Assembly (NCBI RefSeq): GCF_004135975.1
Contig: NZ_CP026538.1
Span: 4,366,501-4,430,500, forward strand
Origin: Solidesulfovibrio carbinolicus
GTDB lineage: Bacteria; Desulfobacterota; Desulfovibrionia; Desulfovibrionales; Desulfovibrionaceae
Direction of reading: 5' to 3'
DNA length: 64,000 nt
The first letter of the stretch is position 1. Each line of letters starts with the position of its first letter. The notes under the pieces are model-generated. The model saw only the letters and a list, made by a program, of their open reading frames with translations. It ran no database searches and had not been told where the DNA came from. The translations under genes were made by a program, and so were the position numbers. This document shows, one piece after another, positions 1-9,115 of this stretch.

Positions 1-2
1 TC

Positions 3-425
3 GGCAATTACCTGGAAGAACGCTTCGCCGTTCCCGGCGAGATCGGCCAAGCCGCCCTCCTGGCCGTACGGGAGAACATCGCCGCGGTGGATGACCACCG
101 CGAGGCTCCCTGGGCCGCCCTGTCCCCGGCCGATCCGTCCCGGCCGGGCGTCCTGCGCCTGCCTTTGACGGCCAAACGGGACAGGCTGCTGCTGTTCCCA
201 AGGGTCGGCCGGGACGGCATGGTCCGGGTCTACGGTTTCCGACCCGATGGCGTGCGCGAACTCCTGTTTGCCCTGCAAAACACCGGCGAGAAATGGACGC
301 CCGTCAGCGCCCGCTACGAACTGGTGGTGCCGCCGTGGCTGCGCGACCGGGAGACCGAGCTGGAAATCGAACTCACCGGCCGTTGGGCCCAGCTGTGGAC
401 CCTGGGCGACGCGGCGCTGTTTTAG
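3..425 (+). CDS. Hypothetical protein, 3' part only
   Basis: The reading frame is open from the window edge to a TAG at 423-425, so this is the C-terminal part of a longer gene (about 140 codons visible). An internal GTG at 87 exists, but the codons before it read as normal coding sequence. The visible part is soluble, with beta-rich alternating stretches (VRVYGFRPDG, RYELVVPPWL, ETELEIELTG) and no membrane segment. I do not recognise the family. The next gene, nrdG, starts about 390 bases later, so the two are probably not co-transcribed. Confidence 0.6.
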   Translation, partial: GNYLEERFAVPGEIGQAALLAVRENIAAVDDHREAPWAALSPADPSRPGVLRLPLTAKRDRLLLFPRVGRDGMVRVYGFRPDGVRELLFALQNTGEKWTPVSARYELVVPPWLRDRETELEIELTGRWAQLWTLGDAALF

Positions 426-813
426 GAGGAGTGGCATCCCTGGCCGTGGTGCGGATTTCTTGGCGCAATTTCCCGAAGATGTCGTTTTCCGCTGCTCCTC
501 GTCGTCAAGTCGACGGGCAAATGATTCAAGCAACATACCTAAATAACATACCTATTCCAGATATCTACAGCGATAGGCCTCCGAACGTTTGTTCCTGCCT
601 CCTTGCCTGGACAGCCAGCAAAAAAAATATCGCCCGCCATGGCGCGGCCTTGGCCGGGGAGGGCGATTTCCCGCCCGCCGACCCCTCTTGCAATCGTTTG
701 CCCCGGGCGTATGACGGATGCGGCTTGGGGAAGTGTCGGGGTGGTCCCTGCCCTGCGCGTTGGGGAGCGCGCGGGGGTCCGCAACTTCGTTATCCTATTG
801 GCATCGTTAAAAA
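426..813. other. Gene-free region upstream of nrdG
   Basis: No convincing protein-coding frame is seen here. An AT-rich stretch with the palindrome AGATATCT lies at about 560 and could be part of an NrdR-type operator for the ribonucleotide reductase genes, but the match is weak. A terminator-like hairpin facing the minus strand lies at about 621-667 and is listed separately. The 3' half (690-800) is GC-rich, with short inverted repeats that fit no riboswitch I can recognise. Confidence 0.4.
621..667 (-). terminator. Intrinsic-terminator-like hairpin facing the minus strand
   Basis: Read on the minus strand, ATCGCCC pairs with GGGCGAT around an inner GGCC-AA-GGCC hairpin. ATTTTTTTT follows immediately. 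That is the form of a rho-independent terminator for leftward transcription, yet no plausible minus-strand gene lies to its right before nrdG. Confidence 0.5.
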
Positions 814-1479
814 ATGACCTATCCATCCGCCTGGGAGCTCGTGCGTGGCATCGAGCCCATGTCCCTTTGCGATTGGCCGGGACGCCTGACCGCCGTGCTG
901 TTTTTCGGCGGCTGCAACCTGCGCTGCCCTCACTGCCATAACGCCGCCCTGGCCTGGACGCCGCAAGCCGGCGCCGCGCCCCTGACCGAGAACGCCGTGC
1001 GCCGGTTCGTCACGTCCCGCCGCCCCTGGCTCGACGGGCTGGTCATCACCGGCGGCGAACCCACCCTGACCCCGGGAATGCCGGCCCTGGCCGCCGCCGT
1101 GGCCGCCTCGGGGCTGCCGGTCAAGGTCGATTCCAACGGCCTGCGCCCGGACGTCCTGGCCACGCTTCTGGACAGCCATCCCGACATCTACCTGGCCGTG
1201 GACGTCAAAGCGCCCTTTGCCAAGTATCCGCTGGTCACCGGCGGCCTGGCCCAGGCCTTCGAAGCCGCCGAGCGCCTGGGCCAGGTCTTTGCCCTGGCGA
1301 CGGCCCATCCCGGGCGCATTCAGTTTCGCGCCACCCGCGTGCCCGAACTGACGGACGACGACATCAGGGAGGTGGAGTCGCTGCTGCCGCCCGGACACGC
1401 GCTGACCATCCAACCGTTTCGACCGCTGCCGCGCCGCGGGGAGGAGAAGGCCGATGCCCAAGCAGATTCGCAAGCGTGA
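814..1479 (+). CDS. nrdG: Anaerobic ribonucleotide reductase activating protein
   Basis: This radical-SAM activase reductively cleaves S-adenosylmethionine on a 4Fe-4S cluster to place the glycyl radical on NrdD, so it acts in the cytoplasm in anaerobic dNTP synthesis. The protein has 221 residues. The cluster motif C-N-L-R-C-P-H-C lies near residue 35, in the family context FFGGCNLRCPHCHN, and a GGEP motif follows at about residue 73. The ATG at 814 lacks a clear ribosome-binding site, but the WELVRGIEPMSLCDWPG start matches family N-termini. The 3' end overlaps nrdD by 26 bases, which implies translational coupling. Confidence 0.93.
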   Translation: MTYPSAWELVRGIEPMSLCDWPGRLTAVLFFGGCNLRCPHCHNAALAWTPQAGAAPLTENAVRRFVTSRRPWLDGLVITGGEPTLTPGMPALAAAVAASGLPVKVDSNGLRPDVLATLLDSHPDIYLAVDVKAPFAKYPLVTGGLAQAFEAAERLGQVFALATAHPGRIQFRATRVPELTDDDIREVESLLPPGHALTIQPFRPLPRRGEEKADAQADSQA

Positions 1480-3508
1480 CGGATGCCTGGAAACCTGGTC
1501 CAGCCAGCGGATCGCCCAGGCGATCTTAAAAGCGCTTAAGGCCAGCGGCGTCCAGGACCCGATCCTGGCCACCCGACTGGCCGGCAAGGTCGAGGGCAAG
1601 CTGGAGGAACTCGGCAACGACGTGCCCGAGCAGGAGCATGTCCAGGACGCGGTGGAGCTGGTGCTCATGGAGTCGCGGCTTTTCGCCGTGGCCCGGCGCT
1701 ACATCGTCTACCGCGAGAAACGCCGGGAGCTGCGCGAGCAGAAAGCCGCCTTCCTCGACATCGCCGACGTCATCGACACCTACATCGCCAAGACCGACTG
1801 GCGGGTGGCGGAAAACGCCAACATGAACCACAGCTTCCAGGGCCTCATGCTCCACCTGTCGGGCACGGTGCAGGCCCGGTACGCCCTGGAAAAATATCCC
1901 GAGGAAGTGCGCGCCGCCCACGAGCACGGCTATTTCCACATCCACGACCTGTCCTTTGGCCTGGCCGGCTACTGTGCCGGCTGGAGCCTGCGCGACCTCT
2001 TGCTCGAAGGCTTCAACCTCGCCGGCCGCTCCTGCGCCGGACCGCCCCGCCACTTCGACACGGCCCTGGGGCAGATGGTCAATTTTCTGGGCACCCTGCA
2101 AAACGAATGGGCCGGGGCCCAGGCGTTCAACAACGTCGACACCTACCTGGCCCCCTTCATCCGCCAGGACGGCCTGACCTATAAAGAGGTCAAGCAGGCC
2201 ATGCAGAAGTTCGTCTTCAACCTCAACACCACCTCGCGCTGGGGCGGCCAAAGCCCGTTCACCAACCTCACCTTCGATCTTTCCCCGCCCAAACACCTGG
2301 CCAATGAGGCCGTCATCATCGGCGGCAAGATGCAGGACGCCGTTTACGGCGACTTTGCCCCGGAAATGGCGATGATCAACAAGGCCTTCCTGGAGGTCAT
2401 GGCCGGGGGCGACTACGACGGCCGCATCTTCTCCTTCCCCATCCCGACCTACAACGTCACCAAGGATTTCCCCTGGGATTCCGAGATCGGCACGCTGCTG
2501 CTGGAGATGACCGCCAAGTACGGCGCGCCGTATTTCCAGAACTTCATCAATTCCGACCTCTCGCCCGAGGACGTGCGCTCCATGTGCTGCCGGCTGCAGA
2601 TGGATTTGCGGCAGTTGCGCAACAAGGTGGGCGGACTGTTCGGAGCCGGCGACCTGACCGGGTCGGTGGGCGTGGTGACGCTCAATCTCCCCAAGCTGGC
2701 CTTTCTGGCCCAGGGCGAGGAGGATTTCCTGGATCTGGTCGGCGAGTACGCCGAGCTGGCCAAGACGGCCCTGGAATTCAAGCGTAAGATGATCAGCGAC
2801 AACCTGGAGCGGGGGCTGTTCCCCTGGACCAAGCGCTACCTCAAAAACGGCTTCAAGGGCCATTTCTCCACCATCGGGCTGGTGGGCGGCCACGAGGCCT
2901 GCCTGAACCTGCTCGGCAAGGGCATCGAGACCGAGGCCGGAGTGCGGCTCATGACCCGGATGCTGGAGCATCTGCGCGAGGTGACCTCGCGTTTTCAGGA
3001 AGAGACCGGCAACCTCTACAACCTCGAAGCCACGCCGGCCGAGGGCACGAGCTACCGGCTGGCGAAAATCGACAAGGCGCTGTACGCCGACATCAAGGCC
3101 TCGGGCAACGGCACGCCGTACTACACCAATTCCACGACCCTGCCGGTGGGGCTGTCGCGCGACGTGTTCGCCGCCCTGGAGCATCAAAACAAGCTCCAGC
3201 CGCTCTACACCGGCGGCACGGTGTTCCACACCTACCTGGGCGAAGCCGTGGCCGACGTGGAGGCGCTCAAGTCGTTTATCGTCAAGGCCTTCACCATGAC
3301 CAAGATTCCGTATCTGTCGATCACGCCGACGTTTTCGGTGTGCAAGGAGCACGGCTACGTCAAGGGCGAGCATTTCGAGTGTCCCCAGTGCGGCGCGCCC
3401 TCGGAAGTGTTCACGCGCATCGTGGGCTATTACCGGCCGGTGTCCTTGTGGAACAAGGGCAAGCAGGCGGAGTATGCGGAGCGGCTGACGTACGGGGAGA
3501 TTTGCTAG
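1454..3508 (+). CDS. nrdD: Anaerobic (class III) ribonucleoside-triphosphate reductase
   Basis: The oxygen-sensitive glycyl-radical enzyme reduces ribonucleoside triphosphates to deoxyribonucleotides. The protein has 684 residues. An N-terminal ATP-cone (about 1-95, starting PKQIRKRDG) provides allosteric control, and the large barrel domain follows. Near the C-terminus a zinc-site cysteine at about residue 630 and the pair CPQC (about 645-648) precede the glycyl-radical motif RIVGYYRP, with the radical Gly at about 658. A GGGGAGGAGAAGG ribosome-binding site sits before ATG 1454, inside nrdG. Length and layout suit the family. The nrdG-nrdD order with overlap indicates one operon, and having this enzyme class fits an obligate or facultative anaerobe. 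Confidence 0.96.
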   Translation: MPKQIRKRDGCLETWSSQRIAQAILKALKASGVQDPILATRLAGKVEGKLEELGNDVPEQEHVQDAVELVLMESRLFAVARRYIVYREKRRELREQKAAFLDIADVIDTYIAKTDWRVAENANMNHSFQGLMLHLSGTVQARYALEKYPEEVRAAHEHGYFHIHDLSFGLAGYCAGWSLRDLLLEGFNLAGRSCAGPPRHFDTALGQMVNFLGTLQNEWAGAQAFNNVDTYLAPFIRQDGLTYKEVKQAMQKFVFNLNTTSRWGGQSPFTNLTFDLSPPKHLANEAVIIGGKMQDAVYGDFAPEMAMINKAFLEVMAGGDYDGRIFSFPIPTYNVTKDFPWDSEIGTLLLEMTAKYGAPYFQNFINSDLSPEDVRSMCCRLQMDLRQLRNKVGGLFGAGDLTGSVGVVTLNLPKLAFLAQGEEDFLDLVGEYAELAKTALEFKRKMISDNLERGLFPWTKRYLKNGFKGHFSTIGLVGGHEACLNLLGKGIETEAGVRLMTRMLEHLREVTSRFQEETGNLYNLEATPAEGTSYRLAKIDKALYADIKASGNGTPYYTNSTTLPVGLSRDVFAALEHQNKLQPLYTGGTVFHTYLGEAVADVEALKSFIVKAFTMTKIPYLSITPTFSVCKEHGYVKGEHFECPQCGAPSEVFTRIVGYYRPVSLWNKGKQAEYAERLTYGEIC

Positions 3509-3548
3509 CGGGCAGACGCTTTTTCGCAACCTACGAAATCATTTTCTA

Positions 3549-5207
3549 ATGGCAGAGCAGTACATGCAGCGCGAAGGCCAAAATTACGAGAAAAAATCTC
3601 TGAAAGCTATCACAGGGACAACGGCGAACTGGGCAGAGGTCGCCAAGGACTGTATTGCTTTTGCCACATCCGGAAATGGCACTATCTGCTTTGGCATCGA
3701 AGACAAGGAAGAAGCGCCACCTCCCAACCAACTCATTGACAAATCGCTGCCGGATAGATTTCGCAGAAAAATCGCCGAGATCACAGTCAACGTCATACTT
3801 TTTCCAACAATAACGGCCCATGCCAACGGAGGTGAAGTCCTTGAGGTAAAGATACCACGCTCTCAAAGCATCCCTTCCACAACAGACGGGCGTTTCTTTA
3901 TTCGTGTTAGTGACTCAATCAAGCCTGTCGTTGGCGACGAGATACTGAGACTGGCGACCGACCGAAATTCTTTTTCCTGGGAAACTCAGTGCTTATTCGA
4001 CATACCCGTTGAACAAATTGATCTAATTGCATGGACTAACATAGTCGCGGCGCTAAAGAATTCTGACAGAGTAAAGCCATCTATTAAAGAAAAAACCGGC
4101 CATGAACTTATGGCACACTATATGCTTTCTAGGGATGGGCTTTTAACAAACCTTGGCATTCTTTGCATCGGCAGACCAGAAGATAGAGGCAGGCTTGGCG
4201 TAGCACCCGTTATTCAGTACTTAAAATACGACGACCAAGGCGACAAGATTGGCAAAACATCCTGGGACGATCATTCACTCAACCCGCTAGCTCTCATTGA
4301 CGCTATTTGGAATGAAATTCAAGAGTTTAAGGAATTTTTTGAATTTCCTCACGGCCTATTCCGCCAGCAAATTCCGTCATATGACCGAACCGTCATTCGC
4401 GAACTCTTAGTCAATGCCATTGTGCACAGACCCTACACGCAACGTGGCGACATATTTATCAACAGCCACCCTAAAGAAATGACTATCGTCAACCCTGGAG
4501 CTCTGCCCATTGGAGTTACAGCACAGAACATCCTACACACGACTATTCGACGCAACGAACACCTCGCAAGACTTTTCCACGACTTGAACCTTATGGAACG
4601 CGAGGGCAGCGGATTTGATAAGATATACGAAATTCTTCTCTCGCAAGGGAAAGCCCCTCCCTGTGTAACCGAAAAGCACGACAGAGTCGAAGTGACCGTT
4701 TCAAAGTCCATAATCAAACCAGAACTTATTGATTTCATAGCAAAAATAGACTCGCAGTACTATCTCACACAACGCGAGAAAATTGCCCTCGGCATTATAA
4801 TACAGCACGAATCAATTTCATCTACTGAGTTGGCCCGCGCGCTAGGCCTAGAAACGACGGAGAGCACAAAGAACTGGGTCAACAAACTCATCACAGCATC
4901 TATCATACAAAAACGAGGAAAAACTCAAGCAATGTCTTTTTTCGTAGACCCTAATCTGTTAAGAAACATTGAATTTATCCCTCAAACCACTCTAAGGAGA
5001 ATCGAACCTCACAGACTAAAAGCCCTTGTAATAGAAGACTTGTCTCGCTATCCCAAATCATCATCTGGCGACATCCATAAACGCATTGGCCAGGAGATCC
5101 CCTTGCGCAGTATACGTCAAATCCTCGAACGCCTTATCGACTCGGGGGAAGTCAATTTCCAGGGGGATAAACGCTGGCGGCGGTATTGGCTTGCCACACT
5201 TTCCTAA
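3549..5207 (+). CDS. Schlafen AlbA_2-domain ATP-binding regulator
   Basis: This 552-residue protein resembles COG2865-type proteins. An N-terminal AlbA_2 (Schlafen-like, putative nucleic-acid-binding) domain covers about residues 10-130 (GNGTICFGIED, then FFIRVSDS). A GHKL-type C-terminal ATPase region covers about 270-370 (ELLVNAIVHRPY, then EREGSGFDKI). One or two winged-helix segments follow at about 410-470 and 500-545. Such proteins are annotated as transcriptional regulators, and some lie in defence islands; the role here is unknown. The gene is visibly AT-richer than its neighbours, with frequent AAA, ATT and TTT codons, which suggests horizontal acquisition. No clear ribosome-binding site precedes ATG 3549. 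ATG 3564 is an alternative start. Confidence 0.8.
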   Translation: MAEQYMQREGQNYEKKSLKAITGTTANWAEVAKDCIAFATSGNGTICFGIEDKEEAPPPNQLIDKSLPDRFRRKIAEITVNVILFPTITAHANGGEVLEVKIPRSQSIPSTTDGRFFIRVSDSIKPVVGDEILRLATDRNSFSWETQCLFDIPVEQIDLIAWTNIVAALKNSDRVKPSIKEKTGHELMAHYMLSRDGLLTNLGILCIGRPEDRGRLGVAPVIQYLKYDDQGDKIGKTSWDDHSLNPLALIDAIWNEIQEFKEFFEFPHGLFRQQIPSYDRTVIRELLVNAIVHRPYTQRGDIFINSHPKEMTIVNPGALPIGVTAQNILHTTIRRNEHLARLFHDLNLMEREGSGFDKIYEILLSQGKAPPCVTEKHDRVEVTVSKSIIKPELIDFIAKIDSQYYLTQREKIALGIIIQHESISSTELARALGLETTESTKNWVNKLITASIIQKRGKTQAMSFFVDPNLLRNIEFIPQTTLRRIEPHRLKALVIEDLSRYPKSSSGDIHKRIGQEIPLRSIRQILERLIDSGEVNFQGDKRWRRYWLATLS

Positions 5208-5345
5208 AGTCAAATCTGGGCCGAATTATGCGGACATTGTCATTAGAAATTGTCTTTAGAAATCTTAACACCATGAAATGCAATGATTTTTTAAATTTTA
5301 ATTAGTCAGAAATTGGACTTAGCCACGAACCTTAGATTCATATCC

Positions 5346-5588
5346 TTATCCCCCATATATCCTCCCAACGAGCGGCACGATCAACACGTCCACCGCCACC
5401 CGGTAGACGATGCGGTATTCCCCGACGTCGGCCCGTCGGTAGGGCGAATTTTTCAAGGCCGACGTGTCCGGCGCATCCGGGTCGCGCAGCAAATCGAAAA
5501 GCCGCACCGCCACTTGCCGGAATTGCTTGGCCGGCAGGCCATCCAGAAAATCCCGGGCGCGGCGCTCCAGATCAAGCTTCAGGGCCAT
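5346..5588 (-). CDS. RelE/ParE-family toxin
   Basis: This 80-residue protein matches the size and pattern of the RelE/ParE toxin fold: an N-terminal helical pair (RRARDFLDGLPAKQFRQV), a central helix, then beta strands with YRRADVGEYRIVYRV, the usual conserved 'R-x-G-x-Y-R-I-x-Y' core. Members are mRNA interferases or gyrase inhibitors neutralised by the partner antitoxin; the target cannot be told from sequence here. It overlaps the upstream antitoxin gene by 17 bases on the same strand, so the pair is translationally coupled. It lies between an AT-rich acquired gene and hflX. Confidence 0.87.
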   Translation of the reverse strand: MALKLDLERRARDFLDGLPAKQFRQVAVRLFDLLRDPDAPDTSALKNSPYRRADVGEYRIVYRVAVDVLIVPLVGRIYGG

Positions 5589-5829
5589 GCAGGCGGTCCC
5601 TCATAAAGGCCAACGACGCCTCCGGTCCCAAGAACTCGCCGCCCGCCTCGGCTTCGGCCGCGCGGCGTGCCCACCAGGCGTCCTCCAGCTCCAGCAGCCG
5701 CTCGTATTCCTCCACCGACAACAACACCGCATAGGCCTTGCCCTGCCGCGTGATCGTCACCGGCTCCCGGGATGCCGCCTGCAAATATTCGCCAAGATTA
5801 TTTTTGAGCACCGTGGCCGTGGTTTTCAT
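5572..5829 (-). CDS. Phd/YefM-family antitoxin
   Basis: This 85-residue protein has the N-terminal Phd/YefM DNA-binding fold (TVLKNNLGEYLQAASREPVTITRQGKAYAVLLSVEEYERLLE pattern, residues 6-48). A charged, probably disordered C-terminal tail presumably wraps the toxin. Such antitoxins bind an operator upstream of their own gene and repress the operon. The region upstream on the minus strand (5830-5875) contains AT-rich promoter-like sequence with TAGAAT. GAGGG precedes the ATG. The gene comes first in the two-gene operon, the usual order for Phd/ParE-type modules. Confidence 0.87.
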   Translation of the reverse strand: MKTTATVLKNNLGEYLQAASREPVTITRQGKAYAVLLSVEEYERLLELEDAWWARRAAEAEAGGEFLGPEASLAFMRDRLHGPEA

Positions 5830-6020
5830 ACCGCCCTCGCACAGAAGTCATTCTAGACGTATTAGCTAAAACGGACAGCTGCCGACGTCAAGCGCCCCCT
5901 TGCCTCGCCCTTCCCTGCCGCGCTACATGTCGGCAGCCGGCCGCGCCGTCGCGCGCCGCGTCCCCGTCACCCCGTTAACCAAAGGATTCCGTCATCGCCG
6001 CCAAAGTCGAAGGCAACATC

Positions 6021-7715
6021 GTGGGCCTCAAGCCCAGCCAGCTCAAGGCCTTGGAACGCCTGGGCACGCGCCGCTATCCGTCCATGGGCGGCTACACCGT
6101 GGACCAGGCCCGGGAACTCGCCGCCATCTCCTACGGCATCGGCCGGCAGGTCGGCCTGCTCATCGACCGCAAGGGCCGGCCGGCCCACATCATCGTCGGC
6201 AGCCAAAAGGGCATCCTCATCCCGGAACTCGACCGGGCGCGCCTGAGCGCCGGCCGATTGCGGGGACTTCGCCTGCTCCACACCCACTTGGCCGGCGAGG
6301 GGCTTAACGAAGAAGACTTGACCGACATGCTGTTTCTGCGCCTGGACTCCGTGGTCGCGCTCACCGTGGACGGCATGGCCCAGCCGGCGACGCTGCACAT
6401 GGCCCATTTGCTGCCGCCCGGCGCCGGCGACGCGCCCTATGACGTGCTGCCGCCGCAGCCCTTTGACCGGGTGGAGGAAGATTTCAATGCCCTGGCCGAG
6501 GCCCTGGAAGCCGAGCTGGCCCGGGAGGGCGAACGCATCGACGCCCCGGGCAAGGCGGCCTCGGGCCGGGAAAAGGCGGTGCTGGTCAGCGTGGCCACCT
6601 CCCCCAAGCCGGTGCAGGACGCTTCCCTTGACGAGCTGGCCGCCCTGGCCGACACGGCCGGGCTGGACGTGGCCGAACGGGTGGTGCAGCGCGTGTCGGC
6701 CATCAATCCCAAGTTCCTGCTCGGCAAAGGCAAGCTGGCCGAAATCGAGATCGTGGCCCTGCGGGCCGGGGCGTCGCTCTTGGTCTTCGACGGCGAACTC
6801 TCGCCCTCGCAGATCCGCAACCTGGCCGAGGTGACCCAGCTGCGGGTCATCGACCGCACCCAACTCATTCTCGACATCTTCGCCCAGCACGCGGCCACCC
6901 GCTCGGGCAAGCTGCAGGTCGAGATGGCCCAGCTCAAGTACCTGCAACCGCGTCTGGTGCGCCAGGATCGGGCCATGTCGCGGCTCATGGGCGGCATCGG
7001 CGGCCGGGGACCGGGCGAAACCAAGCTGGAAGTGGACCGGCGGCGCATCCGCGAACGCATCGGCCGCATCAAGGACGAACTGAAGGAACTGCGCAAGCGC
7101 CGGGCCGCCGCCCGGGCCGGCCGGGCCAGGGCCGGTCTGCCGGTGGTGTCGCTGGTGGGCTACACCAACGCCGGCAAATCCACCCTGCTCAACACCCTGA
7201 CCGGCAGCGCCGTGCTGGCGGAGAACCGCTTGTTCGCCACCTTGGACCCGACCAGCCGCCGGCTGCGCTTCCCCAGCGACCACGAGATCATCCTGACCGA
7301 CACCGTGGGCTTTATCCGCGAACTGCCCAAGGAACTGAAAGAAGCGTTCCGGGCCACCCTGGAGGAACTGGAAGCGGCCGACCTGCTGGTGGCCGTGGCC
7401 GACGCCTCCCACCCCGAGGTGGAAGGCCAAGCCGCCGCCGTGGCCGACATTCTCCAGGAAATGGAGCTTGGCGACACGCCGCGCCTGTTTGTGCTCAACA
7501 AATGGGACGCCGTGTCAGAGGAGCGCCGGTGGGAGCTGCGAAACCTCTTTCCCGAAGCCATCGCGCTGTCGGCCAAGACCCGCGACGGCCTTGCCACGCT
7601 GACCGACGCCGTTTTGTCCCGGGTGCGTTCCGGGCCGGGGGTTCGGGTGGAGCGAACGAACGGCATCGCCGACGGCGTGGCCGAGGAACCGGCTTCCGGC
7701 GACGACACCCCCTGA
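6021..7715 (+). CDS. hflX: Ribosome-associated GTPase HflX
   Basis: HflX binds the 50S subunit and splits stalled or stress-inactivated ribosomes using GTP. The 564-residue product is longer than the E. coli protein (about 430) because of an N-terminal extension (about residues 1-190) containing GLKPSQLKALERLG and LLHTHL segments; I believe this form is common in Desulfovibrio-type HflX. The canonical N-domain and linker follow, with GGRGPGETKLEVDRR at about 330. The G domain then has P-loop GYTNAGKST (about 380-388), DTVGF (G3) and NKWD (G4). The GTG start has GAAGG seven bases upstream. The frame stays open back to a TAA at 5976, but no other standard start is available. Confidence 0.92.
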   Translation: MGLKPSQLKALERLGTRRYPSMGGYTVDQARELAAISYGIGRQVGLLIDRKGRPAHIIVGSQKGILIPELDRARLSAGRLRGLRLLHTHLAGEGLNEEDLTDMLFLRLDSVVALTVDGMAQPATLHMAHLLPPGAGDAPYDVLPPQPFDRVEEDFNALAEALEAELAREGERIDAPGKAASGREKAVLVSVATSPKPVQDASLDELAALADTAGLDVAERVVQRVSAINPKFLLGKGKLAEIEIVALRAGASLLVFDGELSPSQIRNLAEVTQLRVIDRTQLILDIFAQHAATRSGKLQVEMAQLKYLQPRLVRQDRAMSRLMGGIGGRGPGETKLEVDRRRIRERIGRIKDELKELRKRRAAARAGRARAGLPVVSLVGYTNAGKSTLLNTLTGSAVLAENRLFATLDPTSRRLRFPSDHEIILTDTVGFIRELPKELKEAFRATLEELEAADLLVAVADASHPEVEGQAAAVADILQEMELGDTPRLFVLNKWDAVSEERRWELRNLFPEAIALSAKTRDGLATLTDAVLSRVRSGPGVRVERTNGIADGVAEEPASGDDTP

Positions 7716-7754
7716 CCGGCCGGGCTTGCGCCCGGCCGGCCGGAAGGAAATGAA

Positions 7755-8435
7755 TCAATAATTCCAGAAGGCAGGGTCAATGGTGTTGTAACGCCCAATG
7801 CACTTCTTTTCCTCAGGCGTTCCAGGATCGCATTTGAGCAAATAGTATTTTTCCTCGTAAATATTCCAGCGGCACAAATCAATGGGAGTCACTTCCGAGG
7901 CGTTGAGCTTGGGCACCACTGACGCTTCCTCCAAAGCGGCCGCGACGAGTTCCGAACAGAAGAACTCGCTGAAATCCTCATTGTTGTAGGTCGGACCATG
8001 ACCAAAAATCGGCAACTGGTCCAATGCATCCAGGGCGCTCTTGATGGCCTGAATGGTGTCGTAACCCTTGCCTACTTGGCTGAATAGGAAATTGTAGAAA
8101 TTCTTCATCCGCTGCGGTGCATTCCGCAGATTTTCCCGCAGCGGCAGCCACCATATTTCCCCATCATACATGTCAATCCTGTTGCTGAGCCGATTGACAA
8201 TCACGCCATTGAATTTCTGAATCGAAGTCGATTCGATTATCTGGTTAAAAAAACGTCCCGACTCCTCGTGCTGATCACGCTCCGTCGTTTGCAATATGAC
8301 GCCGACATGGGACACGTTGGAACGCGTCACGCTCTTAATGATCTGCGACACGTCCCCCTTGCCGCTAAACGCGATAACGTCTCCAGGTTTCATGTTCTTT
8401 CGTTCCGCCACATAGGATGACGTGATCATGGACAT
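7755..8435 (-). CDS. YiiX/YaeF-like permuted papain-fold amidase
   Basis: This 226-residue protein resembles the C92 (YaeF/YiiX) group of circularly permuted NlpC/P60 enzymes. MKPGDVIAFSGKGD leads into the histidine motif SHVGV (His at about residue 43), and the later FFCSELVAAAL carries the predicted nucleophilic Cys (about 166). Such enzymes are thought to hydrolyse amide or lipid substrates, often at the envelope; the substrate here is unknown. The start at 8435 is set by GGAGG six bases upstream. The frame is open further upstream, but that part looks non-coding. No signal peptide is evident. It stands alone, convergent with hflX. Confidence 0.68.
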   Translation of the reverse strand: MSMITSSYVAERKNMKPGDVIAFSGKGDVSQIIKSVTRSNVSHVGVILQTTERDQHEESGRFFNQIIESTSIQKFNGVIVNRLSNRIDMYDGEIWWLPLRENLRNAPQRMKNFYNFLFSQVGKGYDTIQAIKSALDALDQLPIFGHGPTYNNEDFSEFFCSELVAAALEEASVVPKLNASEVTPIDLCRWNIYEEKYYLLKCDPGTPEEKKCIGRYNTIDPAFWNY

Positions 8436-9115
8436 GGTCAACCTCCGAAAAACGTTACCGTTTCGGACAACGCCTTGGAGATCCCGCCGAAACGGGTGCA
8501 GACAAACGCTGTGCGGCGTGAGCGCGGATGGTCTCGGAACCGGAGCAAGAACGGGAGCAGGAGCAGGCAGCGCCGCAAGAGCTGTTTCGCTAGTGTATTT
8601 TTTATAGGCCAATACGAAACATGTCAATCGCTTTGCCGGTCAGAAACCAGCCGCCGCAACTATTTGCCATAACCCTTTTGATGCATCCCCGAACCGCTCT
8701 CCAATACTGCGAATTATCGACGATGTTGTTGCTGGTGGCGTGGAGGACGATCTCATAGGTTTTGAGGCCGGGCCAAGTGGCGTCCAGGCTGGCATCCTCT
8801 CTTGCCCGAAGAACAGTTTCCGCGTAAATTCCAACAATAGGACTGAAACGTCGTTCGCTTGATCGGCGAGAAGCCGCTGCCGCGGCCCTGCAAGCGTCGG
8901 CCATGCCTCCCCAGGGTTGGCCGAACCTGCCACATTCGCGGACGGACAACATATTCTCGAAATAGGCCTGCACCTGCCGTAAACATCGCAGTGGACAGCA
9001 GGCCTTTTTCCACGGAACTCGGACGCAACGTATCGCCAACGCCGAACCAAGCGTGAACGCCACACTCGCTACCGTTGGTGATTCCCCCAACTTCCTGTTC
9101 GCGAAAGGACCCTCC
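8436..9115. other. Gene-poor region with a decayed hydrolase tail
   Basis: No intact gene is evident between the amidase gene and nfeD. The only recognisable content is the hydrolase remnant at about 8660-8800, listed separately. Several open frames cross the rest on both strands but lack ribosome-binding sites and family features. Confidence 0.5.
8660..8800 (-). pseudogene. Truncated C-terminal remnant of an alpha/beta hydrolase gene
   Basis: On the minus strand this stretch encodes WPGLKTYEIVLHATSNNIVD and then NSQYWRAVRGCIK. It closely parallels the C-terminus of the intact hydrolase at 10711-11559 (WPGPKTYEVIPHATHNNIID, then NPQYWKAIREFLKG). The nucleophile elbow and the rest of the enzyme are absent, and the position of the catalytic His has become Ser (HATSNN against HATHNN). 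It is probably the leftover of a tandem duplication, with the nfeD-SPFH pair now between the copies. Confidence 0.75.

Noticed and set aside
426-813. A cobalamin or other riboswitch before nrdG
   Set aside because: None of the conserved riboswitch blocks I know could be aligned; only generic GC-rich hairpins are present.
1526-3529. A 667-codon minus-strand open frame across nrdD
   Set aside because: It is antisense to a gene with a complete set of class III reductase motifs.
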